Of a DNA stretch of 64,000 nt, positions 17,534-25,917 are shown piece by piece (positions within the stretch are counted from its first letter, which is position 1; each line of letters starts with the position of its first letter). Source of the DNA: an uncultured Prevotellaceae bacterium (GTDB lineage Bacteria > Bacteroidota > Bacteroidia > Bacteroidales > Bacteroidaceae). The notes beneath the pieces are model-generated. The model did no database searches, was not told the DNA's origin, and saw only the letters and a program-made list of their open reading frames with translations. Where the stretch lies: the NCBI GenBank assembly GCA_900543815.1, contig UQST01000010.1:1-64000 (forward strand), given 5' to 3'. The translations under genes and the position numbers were made by a program.

Positions 17534-17800
17534 TTACTCCAGCAGTCCTTCCAGAGTCCACTGCGCCAGTATCTCGGCCGAGTCGGCCAGCGCACGGTCG
17601 TGCTCCACCTCATACTCACCGCAGAGCAGGTCGGCCATAAGGGGTGCATCGAAACTGCCATCGCCCACGGCCTTCCACAGGAAAGCCGCTGTCTCATTGA
17701 GGCTGATAATCTTGCTGAAGTCTATATTCTCCATGCCATAGGCCATGATGACGTGTTCGCCGCACACGTCACGGAGTTCGAATCCTTTCTTCTTTCTCAT
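17534..17800 (-). CDS. PqqD-like protein (RiPP recognition element fold)
   Basis: An 88-residue protein with the PqqD signature: a small beta segment, then ISLNETAAFLWKAV (residues 32-45) and a helical end. The PqqD fold binds leader peptides of ribosomal peptides in PQQ, lasso and other systems. Here there is no radical-SAM gene or PQQ gene. Instead the upstream same-strand neighbours are an S26 peptidase, an HPr-kinase-like protein and a small exported protein. A role as peptide-binding partner to these neighbours is inference. Confidence 0.85.
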   Translation of the reverse strand: MRKKKGFELRDVCGEHVIMAYGMENIDFSKIISLNETAAFLWKAVGDGSFDAPLMADLLCGEYEVEHDRALADSAEILAQWTLEGLLE

Positions 17801-17854
17801 ATCTTGAACTTGTTATCTGATTTCGTTTTTGTTTTCTCCTGCCTGCCGGGGTGC

Positions 17855-18394
17855 TCAGGGCAGCGTGGCCTTGTAGAAGAGCAACAGCAGGCGGCGCACC
17901 GGACGCAACCGGCGCCACAGCCAGATGCGCCTGCACAGTCCCGGGTCATCGGCCATGATGGTACGGCCGGGGCGCATGTATTCGGTGACCACGCCGCACA
18001 CATCATCCAGGCGGCACTTCTCCACGCCTCGCAGATTGCCGTCACCCTGCAGGGTGAGCAGGTTTCCGTCGCGGTGTACTATGCGGTGCAGGACGTAATG
18101 TCCGGGAGCTATCCGGGCCAGCACAGCATCGCCCACCTGCACCTGCTGCGGGTAGGCCAACTTCACTCTGTCGCGCTCGTGCTCCAGGAAGGGGCGCATG
18201 CTGAATCCCTTGACCCATATGGTGGCGGTGTGTCCCTGCTCCAGCGCCTCGGCCACAAGGGGCAGCAGGTGTTCGTTGGGCAGACTGATCCGCCCCGTGG
18301 TATCCACCGCGCCGTTGCGCCTGACGCTCTGCCGCCGCACGGGAGTGAGCATCCATCGCAGAATGCGCTTCACCAGGTTCTTCATCCCACTCAT
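17855..18394 (-). CDS. S24/S26-family peptidase, SipW/ER-type catalytic pair
   Basis: A 179-residue protein. The catalytic Ser65 lies in GFSMRPFL (63-70), as in signal peptidase I and LexA-like enzymes. The second conserved block GDAVLARIAPGHYVLHRIV (88-106) has His103 where bacterial signal peptidases use Lys, as in SipW and eukaryotic Sec11. No strongly hydrophobic N-terminal anchor is evident. The start overlaps the stop of the HPr-kinase-like gene by four bases (ATGA), so the two are coupled. Its substrate is unknown; the adjacent PqqD-like gene suggests a peptide. Confidence 0.85.
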   Translation of the reverse strand: MSGMKNLVKRILRWMLTPVRRQSVRRNGAVDTTGRISLPNEHLLPLVAEALEQGHTATIWVKGFSMRPFLEHERDRVKLAYPQQVQVGDAVLARIAPGHYVLHRIVHRDGNLLTLQGDGNLRGVEKCRLDDVCGVVTEYMRPGRTIMADDPGLCRRIWLWRRLRPVRRLLLLFYKATLP

Positions 18395-19278
18395 TTCGTC
18401 ACCGTATCATGGCAGAGCAGGGCCGCCTCGGCATTGGGCAGGCAACCCAGTTCGTAAACGGCACGCAGGCCTATGAGCCGCGTCACGGTGTCATATACAC
18501 CGCCATACACACGCTTGTCCCACTTCATGCTGCTCATGGCGGGAAGCAGTGCCACCAGCGCCTCCACGGGGCTCAGCCGCCTGATGCTGTTGGCCGGGCG
18601 CTGCTGTATGCGCACCACCGCACCCAAGGGCGCCGATATGTTGCGGTAACAGGGAGTCTTTCCGCTCCAGGGCGAACCATACACCACGGGCTCCCCATCC
18701 ACTATGCGCAGCACAGGGTTATCGTCGTTCATCAGGTCGCATCCCGGTATGTGGTCGTACCACAAGCGGGTGTGGGTGCTCTTGCCAGTGCCGCTGGGGG
18801 CAGTCATCATATAGGCGCGGCCGTCGCAGCGAATGACTGACGCATGCACCAGCAGGGTATCATAGGGGGCTGTGGAGAAGGCATAGGCCATCATCACGGC
18901 ATTGTTGAGCCCATAGGCTTGCCGGCTATGGGTGTCGGCACACAGGTGTACACGGCAATTGCGGAAGTCGTGCGATGCCTGCATCAGGCAGCACAGGGTG
19001 CCGGCCTCATCGCGCAGATGGAACTGGTAACCGCCGTCGGGCATGAGGAACACGCCGTGGACACAGCCTCCGCAATCGAACTGCCCCACCTCGCGCTCCG
19101 GCTTGTCCATCGCCCGTGAGGGATCTACATCGACATGCACAAGGGGTTCCGCGCCATCGTCCTCCACGCCGAAGCGCTCATACGAGGGGAGCAGACTGCG
19201 CACATCAGTACCGTCAGCGGCACTGACCATCAGCAGATGGCCACCCACCTGATAACGTGCCACAGTACGGGCAGCCAT
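18391..19278 (-). CDS. HPr-kinase-like P-loop serine kinase homologue
   Basis: A 295-residue protein whose C-terminal half matches the HPr kinase/phosphorylase-like superfamily. It has HASVIRCDGRAYMMTAPSGTGKST with Walker A at 160-168, NDDNP at 184-188, and GSPWSGKTP at 201-209. This version, without the full HprK N-domain, occurs in Bacteroidetes and lasso-peptide clusters next to PqqD-type and peptidase genes, where some members phosphorylate a peptide. The N-terminal 120 residues have a Cys-rich patch (FDCGGCVHG) that may be a separate domain. It shares one base with the upstream gene and four with the downstream peptidase gene. Confidence 0.82.
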   Translation of the reverse strand: MAARTVARYQVGGHLLMVSAADGTDVRSLLPSYERFGVEDDGAEPLVHVDVDPSRAMDKPEREVGQFDCGGCVHGVFLMPDGGYQFHLRDEAGTLCCLMQASHDFRNCRVHLCADTHSRQAYGLNNAVMMAYAFSTAPYDTLLVHASVIRCDGRAYMMTAPSGTGKSTHTRLWYDHIPGCDLMNDDNPVLRIVDGEPVVYGSPWSGKTPCYRNISAPLGAVVRIQQRPANSIRRLSPVEALVALLPAMSSMKWDKRVYGGVYDTVTRLIGLRAVYELGCLPNAEAALLCHDTVTK

Positions 19279-19832
19279 CAGCGCTTGCCTCCTTTCGCAG
19301 CTTTCTTGCCCTTCTTGGCCGTGGCGGCAGGCTTGTCCTTGGCCGTGGCGGCAGGAGCGGGAGCGGCAGCCTCTGTGGTGGCGGCTTCCTCCTCGTCTAT
19401 CATAGTCACGCTGGTGTCGATATACTGCTCGCCTATGAAGCGGAAGTCGGCAGCAGCGATGGTATGGAGACGCACACTGGGGTCATTCTCCTGACGCTTG
19501 CGCATCTTGGCCACACGCTTCTGCAGGCGGGCCTGCTTCTTATCGAAGAGCACCATGCAGGTGTAATGCTTGCCTCCGAATTGCTTCTTCACGAAGTAGT
19601 TCAACTGGTCGGAGTAGAGGTTGCGGTCCATCAGAAACCCATTCCTGCTCTCCACATAGGCCGTGTCAATGCACTGTATCTCGGTCACATAAGCCGCCGA
19701 GTCGGCAAAGTTGACAGCATATCCGCAGATATACACGGGGCGCTGCTCCACCTTGGCATGCAGCAGCGAGGCATGGGTTGCCAGCATCAGCAGCATGGCG
19801 AGCAGGGCTGTCACCCTGAATCTGTTCTTCAT
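19278..19832 (-). CDS. Small exported protein with Ala/Lys-rich tail, function unknown
   Basis: A 184-residue protein from the ATG at 19832 (MKNRFRVTALLAMLLML signal peptide, cleavage near LLHA-K). The mature domain (VYICGYAVNFADSAAYVTEIQCIDTAYVE) is compact and unassigned. The last 40 residues are low-complexity Ala/Pro/Lys (APAATAKDK, KKGKKAAKGGKR). It is the first gene of the minus-strand series, with promoter TAAATTTG at 19889. Its stop shares a base with the HPr-kinase-like start. Whether it belongs to the PqqD/S26/kinase unit or is its substrate is unknown. Confidence 0.75.
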   Translation of the reverse strand: MKNRFRVTALLAMLLMLATHASLLHAKVEQRPVYICGYAVNFADSAAYVTEIQCIDTAYVESRNGFLMDRNLYSDQLNYFVKKQFGGKHYTCMVLFDKKQARLQKRVAKMRKRQENDPSVRLHTIAAADFRFIGEQYIDTSVTMIDEEEAATTEAAAPAPAATAKDKPAATAKKGKKAAKGGKR

Positions 19833-19888
19833 CTTGCTTGTATTGAATATTCTCATTTACTCTCTGAATGCTTGTCTCTTGTGACGAG

Positions 19889-19896
19889 CAAATTTA
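19889..19896 (-). promoter_or_regulatory. Promoter -7 box for the exported protein and downstream kinase/S26/PqqD genes
   Basis: Minus-strand TAAATTTG, 56 bases before the ATG at 19832. Tight spacing downstream suggests it drives at least four genes. Confidence 0.72.
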
Positions 19897-20063
19897 CGAC
19901 CTTTACACGAAACCCGCAAGCATTGGGAGTATCTATTCCATGCAATCCTCCCCTGTCGCCGTCAAAAGGAACGGGCGGGCGCCCTCTGCAAGGGCGCGCA
20001 AAAGGCTCTGCCGTCACCATCTCACCACTCCTCGCTGCAAGGGTATATTTTGGGGCAGATGAT

Positions 20064-20119
20064 ACAGCGCGGTGCATCGGCCATCGCAGCGCGCTGCATC
20101 GGCACATGCAGCGCCGTGC
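20064..20119. repeat. 22-bp-phased palindromic array 2 (3 units)
   Basis: Cores at 20064 (ACAGCGCGGTGC), 20086 (GCAGCGCGCTGC) and 20108 (GCAGCGCCGTGC), exactly 22 bp apart, between htrA and the exported-protein gene. Confidence 0.9.
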
Positions 20120-20264
20120 ATCCGTCACAGGTATTTCCTGGCATATACCACAGACCCGCCTGCACGGAGTGAGCCAGCGGCCTCCACGAGCACACCCGTC
20201 CCGCTCTCGGTCCTCCGCCAGACTGCCATGGAACCTTCCGTGATGCCCGTCAGGACAAGACGAA

Positions 20265-20302
20265 GCCAGCCGCACCACCCCGATGAGAGGTGTGCGGCTG
20301 GC
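20265..20302 (-). terminator. Terminator-like hairpin downstream of htrA
   Basis: An 11-bp perfect stem GCCAGCCGCAC (20265-20275) and GTGCGGCTGGC (20292-20302). On the minus strand it is followed by TTCGTCTTG. It lies 85 bases past the htrA stop. Confidence 0.65.
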
Positions 20303-20387
20303 CCTGCAATTATTCCCCTTAGGCGGGGGACTGTTTTACATCAATTCTGTCATTTCCCTTCGAAGGACGGACCGCTGCGCTACGGCA

Positions 20388-21875
20388 TCAGTCGTTGAGG
20401 TCCACCACCAGGCTCACCTTGCGGCCGCTCGGTGTCATGGCCTTTATCCACAGGGTGCGGTCAGTGCTGCGGCTGGCCTCCTCCACGGCAGTCTCCCAGT
20501 CATCCACAGTGGATACCTTCTTGTCGTTGACCTGCAGGATGATGGTGCCCTTGCTGGCTCCGGCGGCCTTCATCTTGCCTCCCTGGCGCACGGCACTCAC
20601 CTCCAGACCGTAATCGATGCGCAAAGCCTTCTTCACGTCATCGGCTGCGGGCTTCAGAGAAACGCCCAGCTGGTCCATATCCACCTCTTCCATCACCTTG
20701 GTGGTACCCTGACTGTTGCGCAGGGTCACGGTGGCGGTGCGGGTCTTCTTGTCGCGTGTGTAGTTGACAGCAACCTTGTCGCCGGGGCTGTGCTGCGTGA
20801 TGGCCTCCTGCAGTTCGCTCATCTTGGTCACCTTCTTACCGTCGAACTTCGTGATCACGTCGCCCTTCTTCAGACCGGCTTCCTGCGCTGCGCTGGCATC
20901 GCTTACCTCGTTGACATACACGCCTTCCACTTCGCCCAGGTCCACATCATTGCCTTTGGCCTTCTCGCTATCGATATAGTTGGTCACGTCTGTGCCTGTG
21001 ACTCCCAGCACGGCACGCTGTACGGTGCCATAGACTTTGAGGTCGGCGACCACCTTGTTCATAATGGTAGTGGGAATGGCAAAGCCATAACCGCTGTAGC
21101 TACCGGTCTGACTGTAGAGCATCGCATTGATGCCCACCAGCTCGCCACGCTCATTGACCAGAGCGCCACCGCTGTTGCCGCTGTTGATGGCTGCATCGGT
21201 CTGTATGAAGCTCTCTATTCCGTTGGCCCCCAGAGTGCGCGCCTTGGCACTCACGATGCCAGCGGTGACGGTACTCGTAAGGTTGAAGGGGTTGCCCACA
21301 GCCAGTACCCACTGTCCCAGTTTGAGGTCATCGCTGTTACCCACGGGGATGGCAGGCAGATCCTTGGCTTCTATCTTGATAAGAGCAAGGTCGGTGGTGG
21401 CGTCACATCCTATGATGCGTCCCTTGAACTCGCGGTTATCGTTGAGCTTCACTTCTATCTCATCGGCATCACCCACCACGTGGTTGTTGGTCACGATGTA
21501 GCCATCGGCGCTGATGATAACGCCGCTGCCGGCTGCATGACGGTCGGGAGCCTTGTACTCGCGCTGCTGTGGCTGACGGCCTCCAAAGCCGAAGAAGTCA
21601 CCGAAGAAGTCGCTGAAGGGGTCCTGCACCTGCACTCGCTGGGTCTTGCCAGCCTGGGTGACCTTGATATACACTACCGAATTGACGGCCGACTCAGCGG
21701 CAGAGGTCAGATCGACCAGTCCGCCAGGAACGGCCACAGAAGCCGCAGGCGATGCCTGTGAAGCCTGCACAGGCTGGGGGGCAGGCTCAGTGCGCTTGAT
21801 GACGGCACTGGTTACAGCACTACTTCCAAACACAAGTGCGGCCACTCCGAGCCAGTTCTTAGTTGTCTGTTTCAT
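20388..21875 (-). CDS. htrA: HtrA/DegQ-type periplasmic serine protease
   Basis: A 495-residue protein with an N-terminal membrane or signal segment (WLGVAALVFGSSAV). The trypsin-like domain has the triad His132 (VTNNHVVG), Asp162 (TTDLALIKI) and Ser235 (NSGNSGGAL). Two PDZ domains follow, about 285-385 (GLKKGDVITKFDGKKV) and 405-495. It degrades or refolds misfolded envelope proteins. The extended LA-loop with repeats of Phe/Gly (DPFSDFFGDFFGFGG) is typical of Bacteroidetes HtrA. Promoter TATATTTG is at 21932. Confidence 0.95.
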   Translation of the reverse strand: MKQTTKNWLGVAALVFGSSAVTSAVIKRTEPAPQPVQASQASPAASVAVPGGLVDLTSAAESAVNSVVYIKVTQAGKTQRVQVQDPFSDFFGDFFGFGGRQPQQREYKAPDRHAAGSGVIISADGYIVTNNHVVGDADEIEVKLNDNREFKGRIIGCDATTDLALIKIEAKDLPAIPVGNSDDLKLGQWVLAVGNPFNLTSTVTAGIVSAKARTLGANGIESFIQTDAAINSGNSGGALVNERGELVGINAMLYSQTGSYSGYGFAIPTTIMNKVVADLKVYGTVQRAVLGVTGTDVTNYIDSEKAKGNDVDLGEVEGVYVNEVSDASAAQEAGLKKGDVITKFDGKKVTKMSELQEAITQHSPGDKVAVNYTRDKKTRTATVTLRNSQGTTKVMEEVDMDQLGVSLKPAADDVKKALRIDYGLEVSAVRQGGKMKAAGASKGTIILQVNDKKVSTVDDWETAVEEASRSTDRTLWIKAMTPSGRKVSLVVDLND

Positions 21876-21931
21876 AACTCTATCTTCCTTTTATGTTAAT
21901 TCCTAAAGACTGTCCAACGCGGACTGCGTTG

Positions 21932-21939
21932 CAAATATA
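21932..21939 (-). promoter_or_regulatory. Promoter -7 box for htrA
   Basis: Minus-strand TATATTTG, about 57 bases before the htrA ATG. Confidence 0.75.
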
Positions 21940-22133
21940 TGCTGTTTTGCACTGACTTCAACACGCTTGCACCCTATTTTTGAAATTATTTAACAGAGCG
22001 CAGAGCGTCATTAACCATTGTTAAACACTCGCTGCCCCTGCTTTTACATTCCTTCACCAGAATTGGGGCAAAAAGTCGGCAGATGCGGGACAAGAGACTC
22101 ATCGGGTACGAGCACCACCATAACCCACAGAAA

Positions 22134-22309
22134 GAAACGCTCCAGAACCACCACAGGAACAGCCTTGAAACGCCACAGAAACAGTTCTGAAACACCGCAG
22201 GAACAGCTCTGAAACACCGCAGGAACAGCTCTGAAACACCGCAGGAACAGCTCTGAACCACCACAGAAACAGCTCTGAAACGCAGCAGGAACAGCTCTGA
22301 AACGCAGCA
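22134..22309. repeat. 22-bp tandem repeat (minisatellite), 8 units
   Basis: Eight head-to-tail 22-bp units, consensus beginning GGAACAGCTCTGAAAC and ending with variants of ACCGCA or GCAGCA. The two central units (22200-22243) are identical and the flanking ones diverge outward, the pattern of slippage expansion. Period 22 cannot encode a clean amino-acid repeat. Confidence 0.93.
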
Positions 22310-22425
22310 GAAACCAGCATCAGAGGCGCTTCGGGAACGCGCTTTTCGGGCCCGCGAGGAGCGGCGCATGAGAGGGAAGAAACAACTTTTCACTGTAAGC
22401 CAAGGGAATGAATGGTTTTTCTTTG

Positions 22426-22433
22426 TACCTTTG
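22426..22433 (+). promoter_or_regulatory. Promoter -7 box for rnpB
   Basis: TACCTTTG about 79 bases before the inferred mature 5' end of RNase P RNA, implying a 5' extension removed by processing. Confidence 0.75.
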
Positions 22434-22511
22434 CACTGGATAGTGGACAGTCTGGTCCTCCCGCAGGAGCCGCATGCACAGCACTGGCCACATCCCTCAG
22501 ACAACAAAGAA

Positions 22512-22888
22512 GGACAGCAGGCCGGTCTGCCGCTGGCCCCTGGGCGCAAGCCCGGAGGGCGAGAGGAAAGTCCGGGCAGCACAGGGCATCCCGCTTCCTA
22601 ACAGAAAGAGGTCCGCGAGGGTCTGTCGATGTAGAAGAAAAGAACCGCCCCGCTTCGCGTGGGGTAAGGGTGAGAAGGTGGAGTAAGAGCCCACCAGGCC
22701 AGTGGTGACACTGGTGCTGTACATCCCGGGAGCTGAAAGTTCATGTAAACCGGCGACGCTATGAGAGGGCGGCCCGCCCGAGCCGGAGGGTAGAACGATA
22801 GAGGCTGATGGTGACATCGGCACTGGATAAATGGCAGACACCCCCGCACTGCGGGGCATACAGAACCCGGCTTACAGGCCGGCTGTCC
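22512..22888 (+). ncRNA. rnpB: RNase P RNA (bacterial class A)
   Basis: About 377 nt. It holds the universal core GAGGAAAGTCCGGGC near 22560 and the 3' signature CAGAACCCGGCTTACAGGCC near 22861. The 5' GGACAG (22512-22517) pairs with 3' CTGTCC (22883-22888) to form helix P1, fixing the ends. The 3' end is followed by TTTT. It is the catalytic RNA that removes tRNA 5' leaders. It lies just upstream of a YihY-family gene on the same strand. Confidence 0.95.
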
Positions 22889-22974
22889 TTTTCTGCAAGA
22901 CAACACACAGCACGCCTCAAGGCTGCACACATTATATATATAAAGAGAAGCAAACACACCCCCAAGCAATACCC

Positions 22975-24249
22975 ATGCCTAACCTGGACTATATCTGGAG
23001 CGTCAACGAGCAGAAGCTCACCCCTATGAAGCGGTGGAGGCTGCGTGCCACCAAGAGGCTGGTGATAGTGGTGGAGAGCATCACGAAGAACAACCTGATG
23101 AGCTACGCATCGGCACTCACCTACAGCAGCATACTGGCGGCCGTGCCTGTGCTGGCCATTGTGTTTGCCGTGGCACGAGGCTTCGGGTTCGGTTCGCTCA
23201 TCGAAGACAAGCTGAGGGAATCGCTTCAGGTGGGTCCGCAGATAACGGACACCGTGCTGCAGTTCGTCGATTCGTACCTCGAGCATACGCACAGCGGCGT
23301 GTTCATCGGCGCGGGCATCATCTTCCTGCTATACACTCTGCTCTCCCTGACAAGTAATGTGGAGACAGCCTTCAATACAATCTGGTTTATCAACACACCG
23401 CGCAATATCTACCGCCGCATCACCGACTATATCAGCGTGTTCCTGCTTCTGCCCTTCGTAGTAGTGGTGGTGAGCAGCCTCAACATCTACCTGCTCACCG
23501 TGCGCGAGCTCTTTCCCGATTACGTTCTACTGAGCGACACCGCCGAGCGCTTCGTCAAGGTGTCGCCCGTGCTGCTGGTCTGCACCGCCTTCGTACTGCT
23601 CTACAAGCTCATGCCCAACACCCATGTAAAGTTGCGCCACACCTTCTGGCCGGGCATCGTGTGCGGCATATGCTTCATGGCCGTGCAGTACTTCTACTTC
23701 CACTACCAGATTAAACTGAGCAACTACAACGCCATCTACGGCTCGTTTGCCGCACTGCCTCTGTTCATGCTCTGGCTCAACATCTCATGGTGCATCTGCC
23801 TGGTGGGCGGACAGCTGAGCTATGCCAACCAGTGTCTGGACAACTATGCCTTCCAGCGCTACAGCGACGACCTGAGCCGCCGATACCGCGACACCATCTG
23901 CCTGCTGCTCATGTCACGCATCGCCAAGCGGTTTGCCTCGGGCGGCACACCCTACAGCGACCGCACGCTCGCCGAGGACACCCGGCTGCCGCAGACCGTT
24001 GTGTTCAACCTGCTGCAAGAGTTGGTCAAGATGCAGCTACTGGCCGAGACACGCAGCGAGAGTAGTTCCACCACCCACTACCTGCCCGCCATCGACATCC
24101 GTCACCTGACTGTGAGGATGGTGACACGCCGCATCGAGAGCTACGGAGTGGAGAACCCGCAGCACACCTGGCGCGCCAAACCCAGTGAATGGGAGGAGCT
24201 GCGCCGCCTGAGAAACACCAACGAGGATGCCCTGCTGACCGATGTGTAG
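22975..24249 (+). CDS. YihY/BrkB-family inner-membrane protein
   Basis: A 424-residue protein from the ATG at 22975. The longer frame is rejected because it would begin inside RNase P RNA. The N-terminal 270 residues hold six hydrophobic segments and YihY motifs: NLMSYASALTYSSILAAVPVLAIVFA, then YKLMPNTHVKLRHTFWPGIVCG, and FAALPLFMLWLNISWCICLVGGQLSYA. The C-terminal 140 residues are soluble with a winged-helix look (TLAEDTRLPQTVVFNLLQELVKMQLL). The family was formerly misnamed ribonuclease BN; its biochemical role is unsettled. Confidence 0.92.
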   Translation: MPNLDYIWSVNEQKLTPMKRWRLRATKRLVIVVESITKNNLMSYASALTYSSILAAVPVLAIVFAVARGFGFGSLIEDKLRESLQVGPQITDTVLQFVDSYLEHTHSGVFIGAGIIFLLYTLLSLTSNVETAFNTIWFINTPRNIYRRITDYISVFLLLPFVVVVVSSLNIYLLTVRELFPDYVLLSDTAERFVKVSPVLLVCTAFVLLYKLMPNTHVKLRHTFWPGIVCGICFMAVQYFYFHYQIKLSNYNAIYGSFAALPLFMLWLNISWCICLVGGQLSYANQCLDNYAFQRYSDDLSRRYRDTICLLLMSRIAKRFASGGTPYSDRTLAEDTRLPQTVVFNLLQELVKMQLLAETRSESSSTTHYLPAIDIRHLTVRMVTRRIESYGVENPQHTWRAKPSEWEELRRLRNTNEDALLTDV

Positions 24250-24365
24250 CATGGTGCACACACCCTTGCCCTACCCCGACAACCGCCTTACACTGCCGCC
24301 GGGCGCTGCATGAGCCCCCGTGCGACGCCCTTGGCCCTCCGCCCCACACTTTTCGCCCGGAAAAG

Positions 24366-24443
24366 GCAATGCGGTGCAATGGCCGATGCAGCGCGCTCCG
24401 TGGGCACATGCAGCGCACTGCGATGGCCTATGCAGCGCACTGC
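24366..24443. repeat. 22-bp-phased palindromic array 3 (4 units)
   Basis: Cores at 24366 (GCAATGCGGTGC), 24388 (GCAGCGCGCTCC), 24410 and 24432 (GCAGCGCACTGC), exactly 22 bp apart. Confidence 0.92.
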
Positions 24444-24512
24444 GCCATTTGTCCCGACAGTCCTCCCCAAGTGCCGCACCGCGATTCCCTCTTCACCCCT
24501 TGCCCCAGAAAC

Positions 24513-24553
24513 GGAAAGTGCTGCGCGATGACAACCACCACGCAGCACTTTCC
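24513..24553 (-). terminator. Hairpin terminator of the AraC-family gene
   Basis: A perfect 13-bp stem GGAAAGTGCTGCG (24513-24525) and CGCAGCACTTTCC (24541-24553), 15-base loop, followed on the minus strand by GTTTCTGG. It lies between convergent genes and may work in both directions. Confidence 0.7.
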
Positions 24554-24578
24554 GCTCCCCAAGGAAGAAGGCCGGGCT

Positions 24579-25711
24579 CTATCCGGCCAGGCTCTCCCTG
24601 TACATCCTGGGAGTCATGCCCGTCTTGGCACGGAACACCTTGTAGAGGTGGGCATGGGACGAGAAGCCGCACTCCGAGGAGATGGCCTCGTTGCTGTAAT
24701 GGGGATTCTCGATGAGCATACGGCGTGCCTCCTGGAAACGGATTTCGCTGAGCCACACGCGGAAACTGCTTCCCACACACTGTTCAAAGTAGGCCGAGAG
24801 CTCCTGACGGTCGATGCCCAGGCGGCACGAGAGGGCAAGCATATTGATGCCAGGGTCGCGGAAACCGCGATTGCCGCACCATGCCGACAGGGTCTGCCCT
24901 ATCTCCTCCGCACGGCTGTCCTCCAGCTTGATACGCGAAGCAGCATCCTGCCGGCCATCCTCGGTGCCGCATGCCCCAGAGCTGGCCGCAGCAGCATCCT
25001 CACCGCCGTCATCGATGACACCGTCGAGGGGAGTTATATTATAGCCCAGCCCCACAAAACTCATCACGAAGATCAGTAGGGAAAGAAGCATGAAAGGCCC
25101 CGCAACAAAAAGCAGCGGGCGTGAGATGATGGCCACAACGAGTACCAGCATCGTGGCACTGAGGAACAGGAGGCTGGTGAGCGTGTAGCGGTCATAGGGC
25201 AAGAGGTCTGCAGCCGTCTGGCCTTCGATGATGCGTCGCCGGCGGAGCGCCTCGCGTATGTTGGCGATGACGTAGAAAAGCATCAGCCCAAAGAACAGGG
25301 CCAGCATGACATATACAATGCCCCCACACGCAGGCTGCCTGCACGCAGGTAACCAACGGCAAAGACCGCATGGATGAGCAGATATCCCAGCACACCCACA
25401 GCGAAATAGTTGCGGCGCGCCACCGCGCTGCACTCCAGGTTGATGATGCCCATGCTCACCAGTATAGCGGCAGGGGAATAGAAAAGGATATTGACCACTG
25501 CGCCCACGTCATCGCCTGAGGCGCGGAAGCCACGGCTCATCTGCAGCACATAGTGCAGCGTGAGAAGTACCATGGCAGAGCATATCAGCCATCGGGAGCG
25601 CTCGTAGCGAGCTATCTTCCAGCGCATCTGAAAGCGCGAATATATCAGTATCACCGCCAGCATGCCCATGGTGAGGCAACTGGCGAACTGCAACAACAAC
25701 AGGTGGTCCAT
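24579..25711 (-). pseudogene. Membrane-anchored AraC-family regulator, frameshifted
   Basis: Two overlapping minus-strand frames make one protein. The first (from ATG 25711) encodes several membrane helices (MDHLLLLQFASCLTMGMLAVILIY, later FAVGVLGYLLIHAVFAVGYLRAGSLRVG). The second continues without a gap (GGIVYVMLALFFGLMLFYVIANIREAL), adds further helices, a linker, and ends in an AraC HTH domain (YSNEAISSECGFSSHAHLYKVFRAKTGMTPRMY). The switch point is a run of five G (25321-25325); one extra G restores a single frame of about 377 residues. As written, the DNA-binding domain is out of frame with the start. It could be an inactivated gene, a phase-variable tract, or an assembly error. Confidence 0.8.
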
Positions 25712-25869
25712 TATAAAAGCTTGTTTTGCACGCGCCGTGCCGGAAACAGAGGCGATACTCTGCCCTCACACGCGCATTTCTTTCCTTAGCAGATGCAAAT
25801 GTGCGACATTTCTGCCAAAAGAAGGCTTCTTTGGGCCGTTTAATTTACTCTTTCGTCGCAAAAAAGCAG

Positions 25870-25877
25870 TAACTTTG
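25870..25877 (+). promoter_or_regulatory. Promoter -7 box for the NUDIX gene
   Basis: TAACTTTG, 40 bases before the ATG at 25918. Confidence 0.8.
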
Positions 25878-25917
25878 CAGAGAAACAAGGGCTGCATACG
25901 GCCCGAAAAGCTTCTAT

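Larger units (their letters stand above)
19833..20387. other. Intergenic stretch with promoter, hairpins and palindromic array
   Basis: Holds the promoter at 19889, a hairpin GCGCCCT..AGGGCGC (19979-19997), the 22-bp-phased array at 20064-20119, and the htrA terminator at 20265-20302. No gene is seen. Confidence 0.7.
21876..22511. other. Intergenic stretch between htrA and rnpB
   Basis: Contains the htrA promoter, the eight-unit 22-bp tandem repeat at 22134-22309, and the rnpB promoter at 22426. Long minus-strand frames here are low-complexity products of the tandem repeat and are not called as genes. Confidence 0.7.
24250..24578. other. Convergent intergenic stretch
   Basis: Between convergent genes. 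It holds the 22-bp-phased array at 24366-24443 and the hairpin at 24513-24553, with no gene. Confidence 0.7.
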
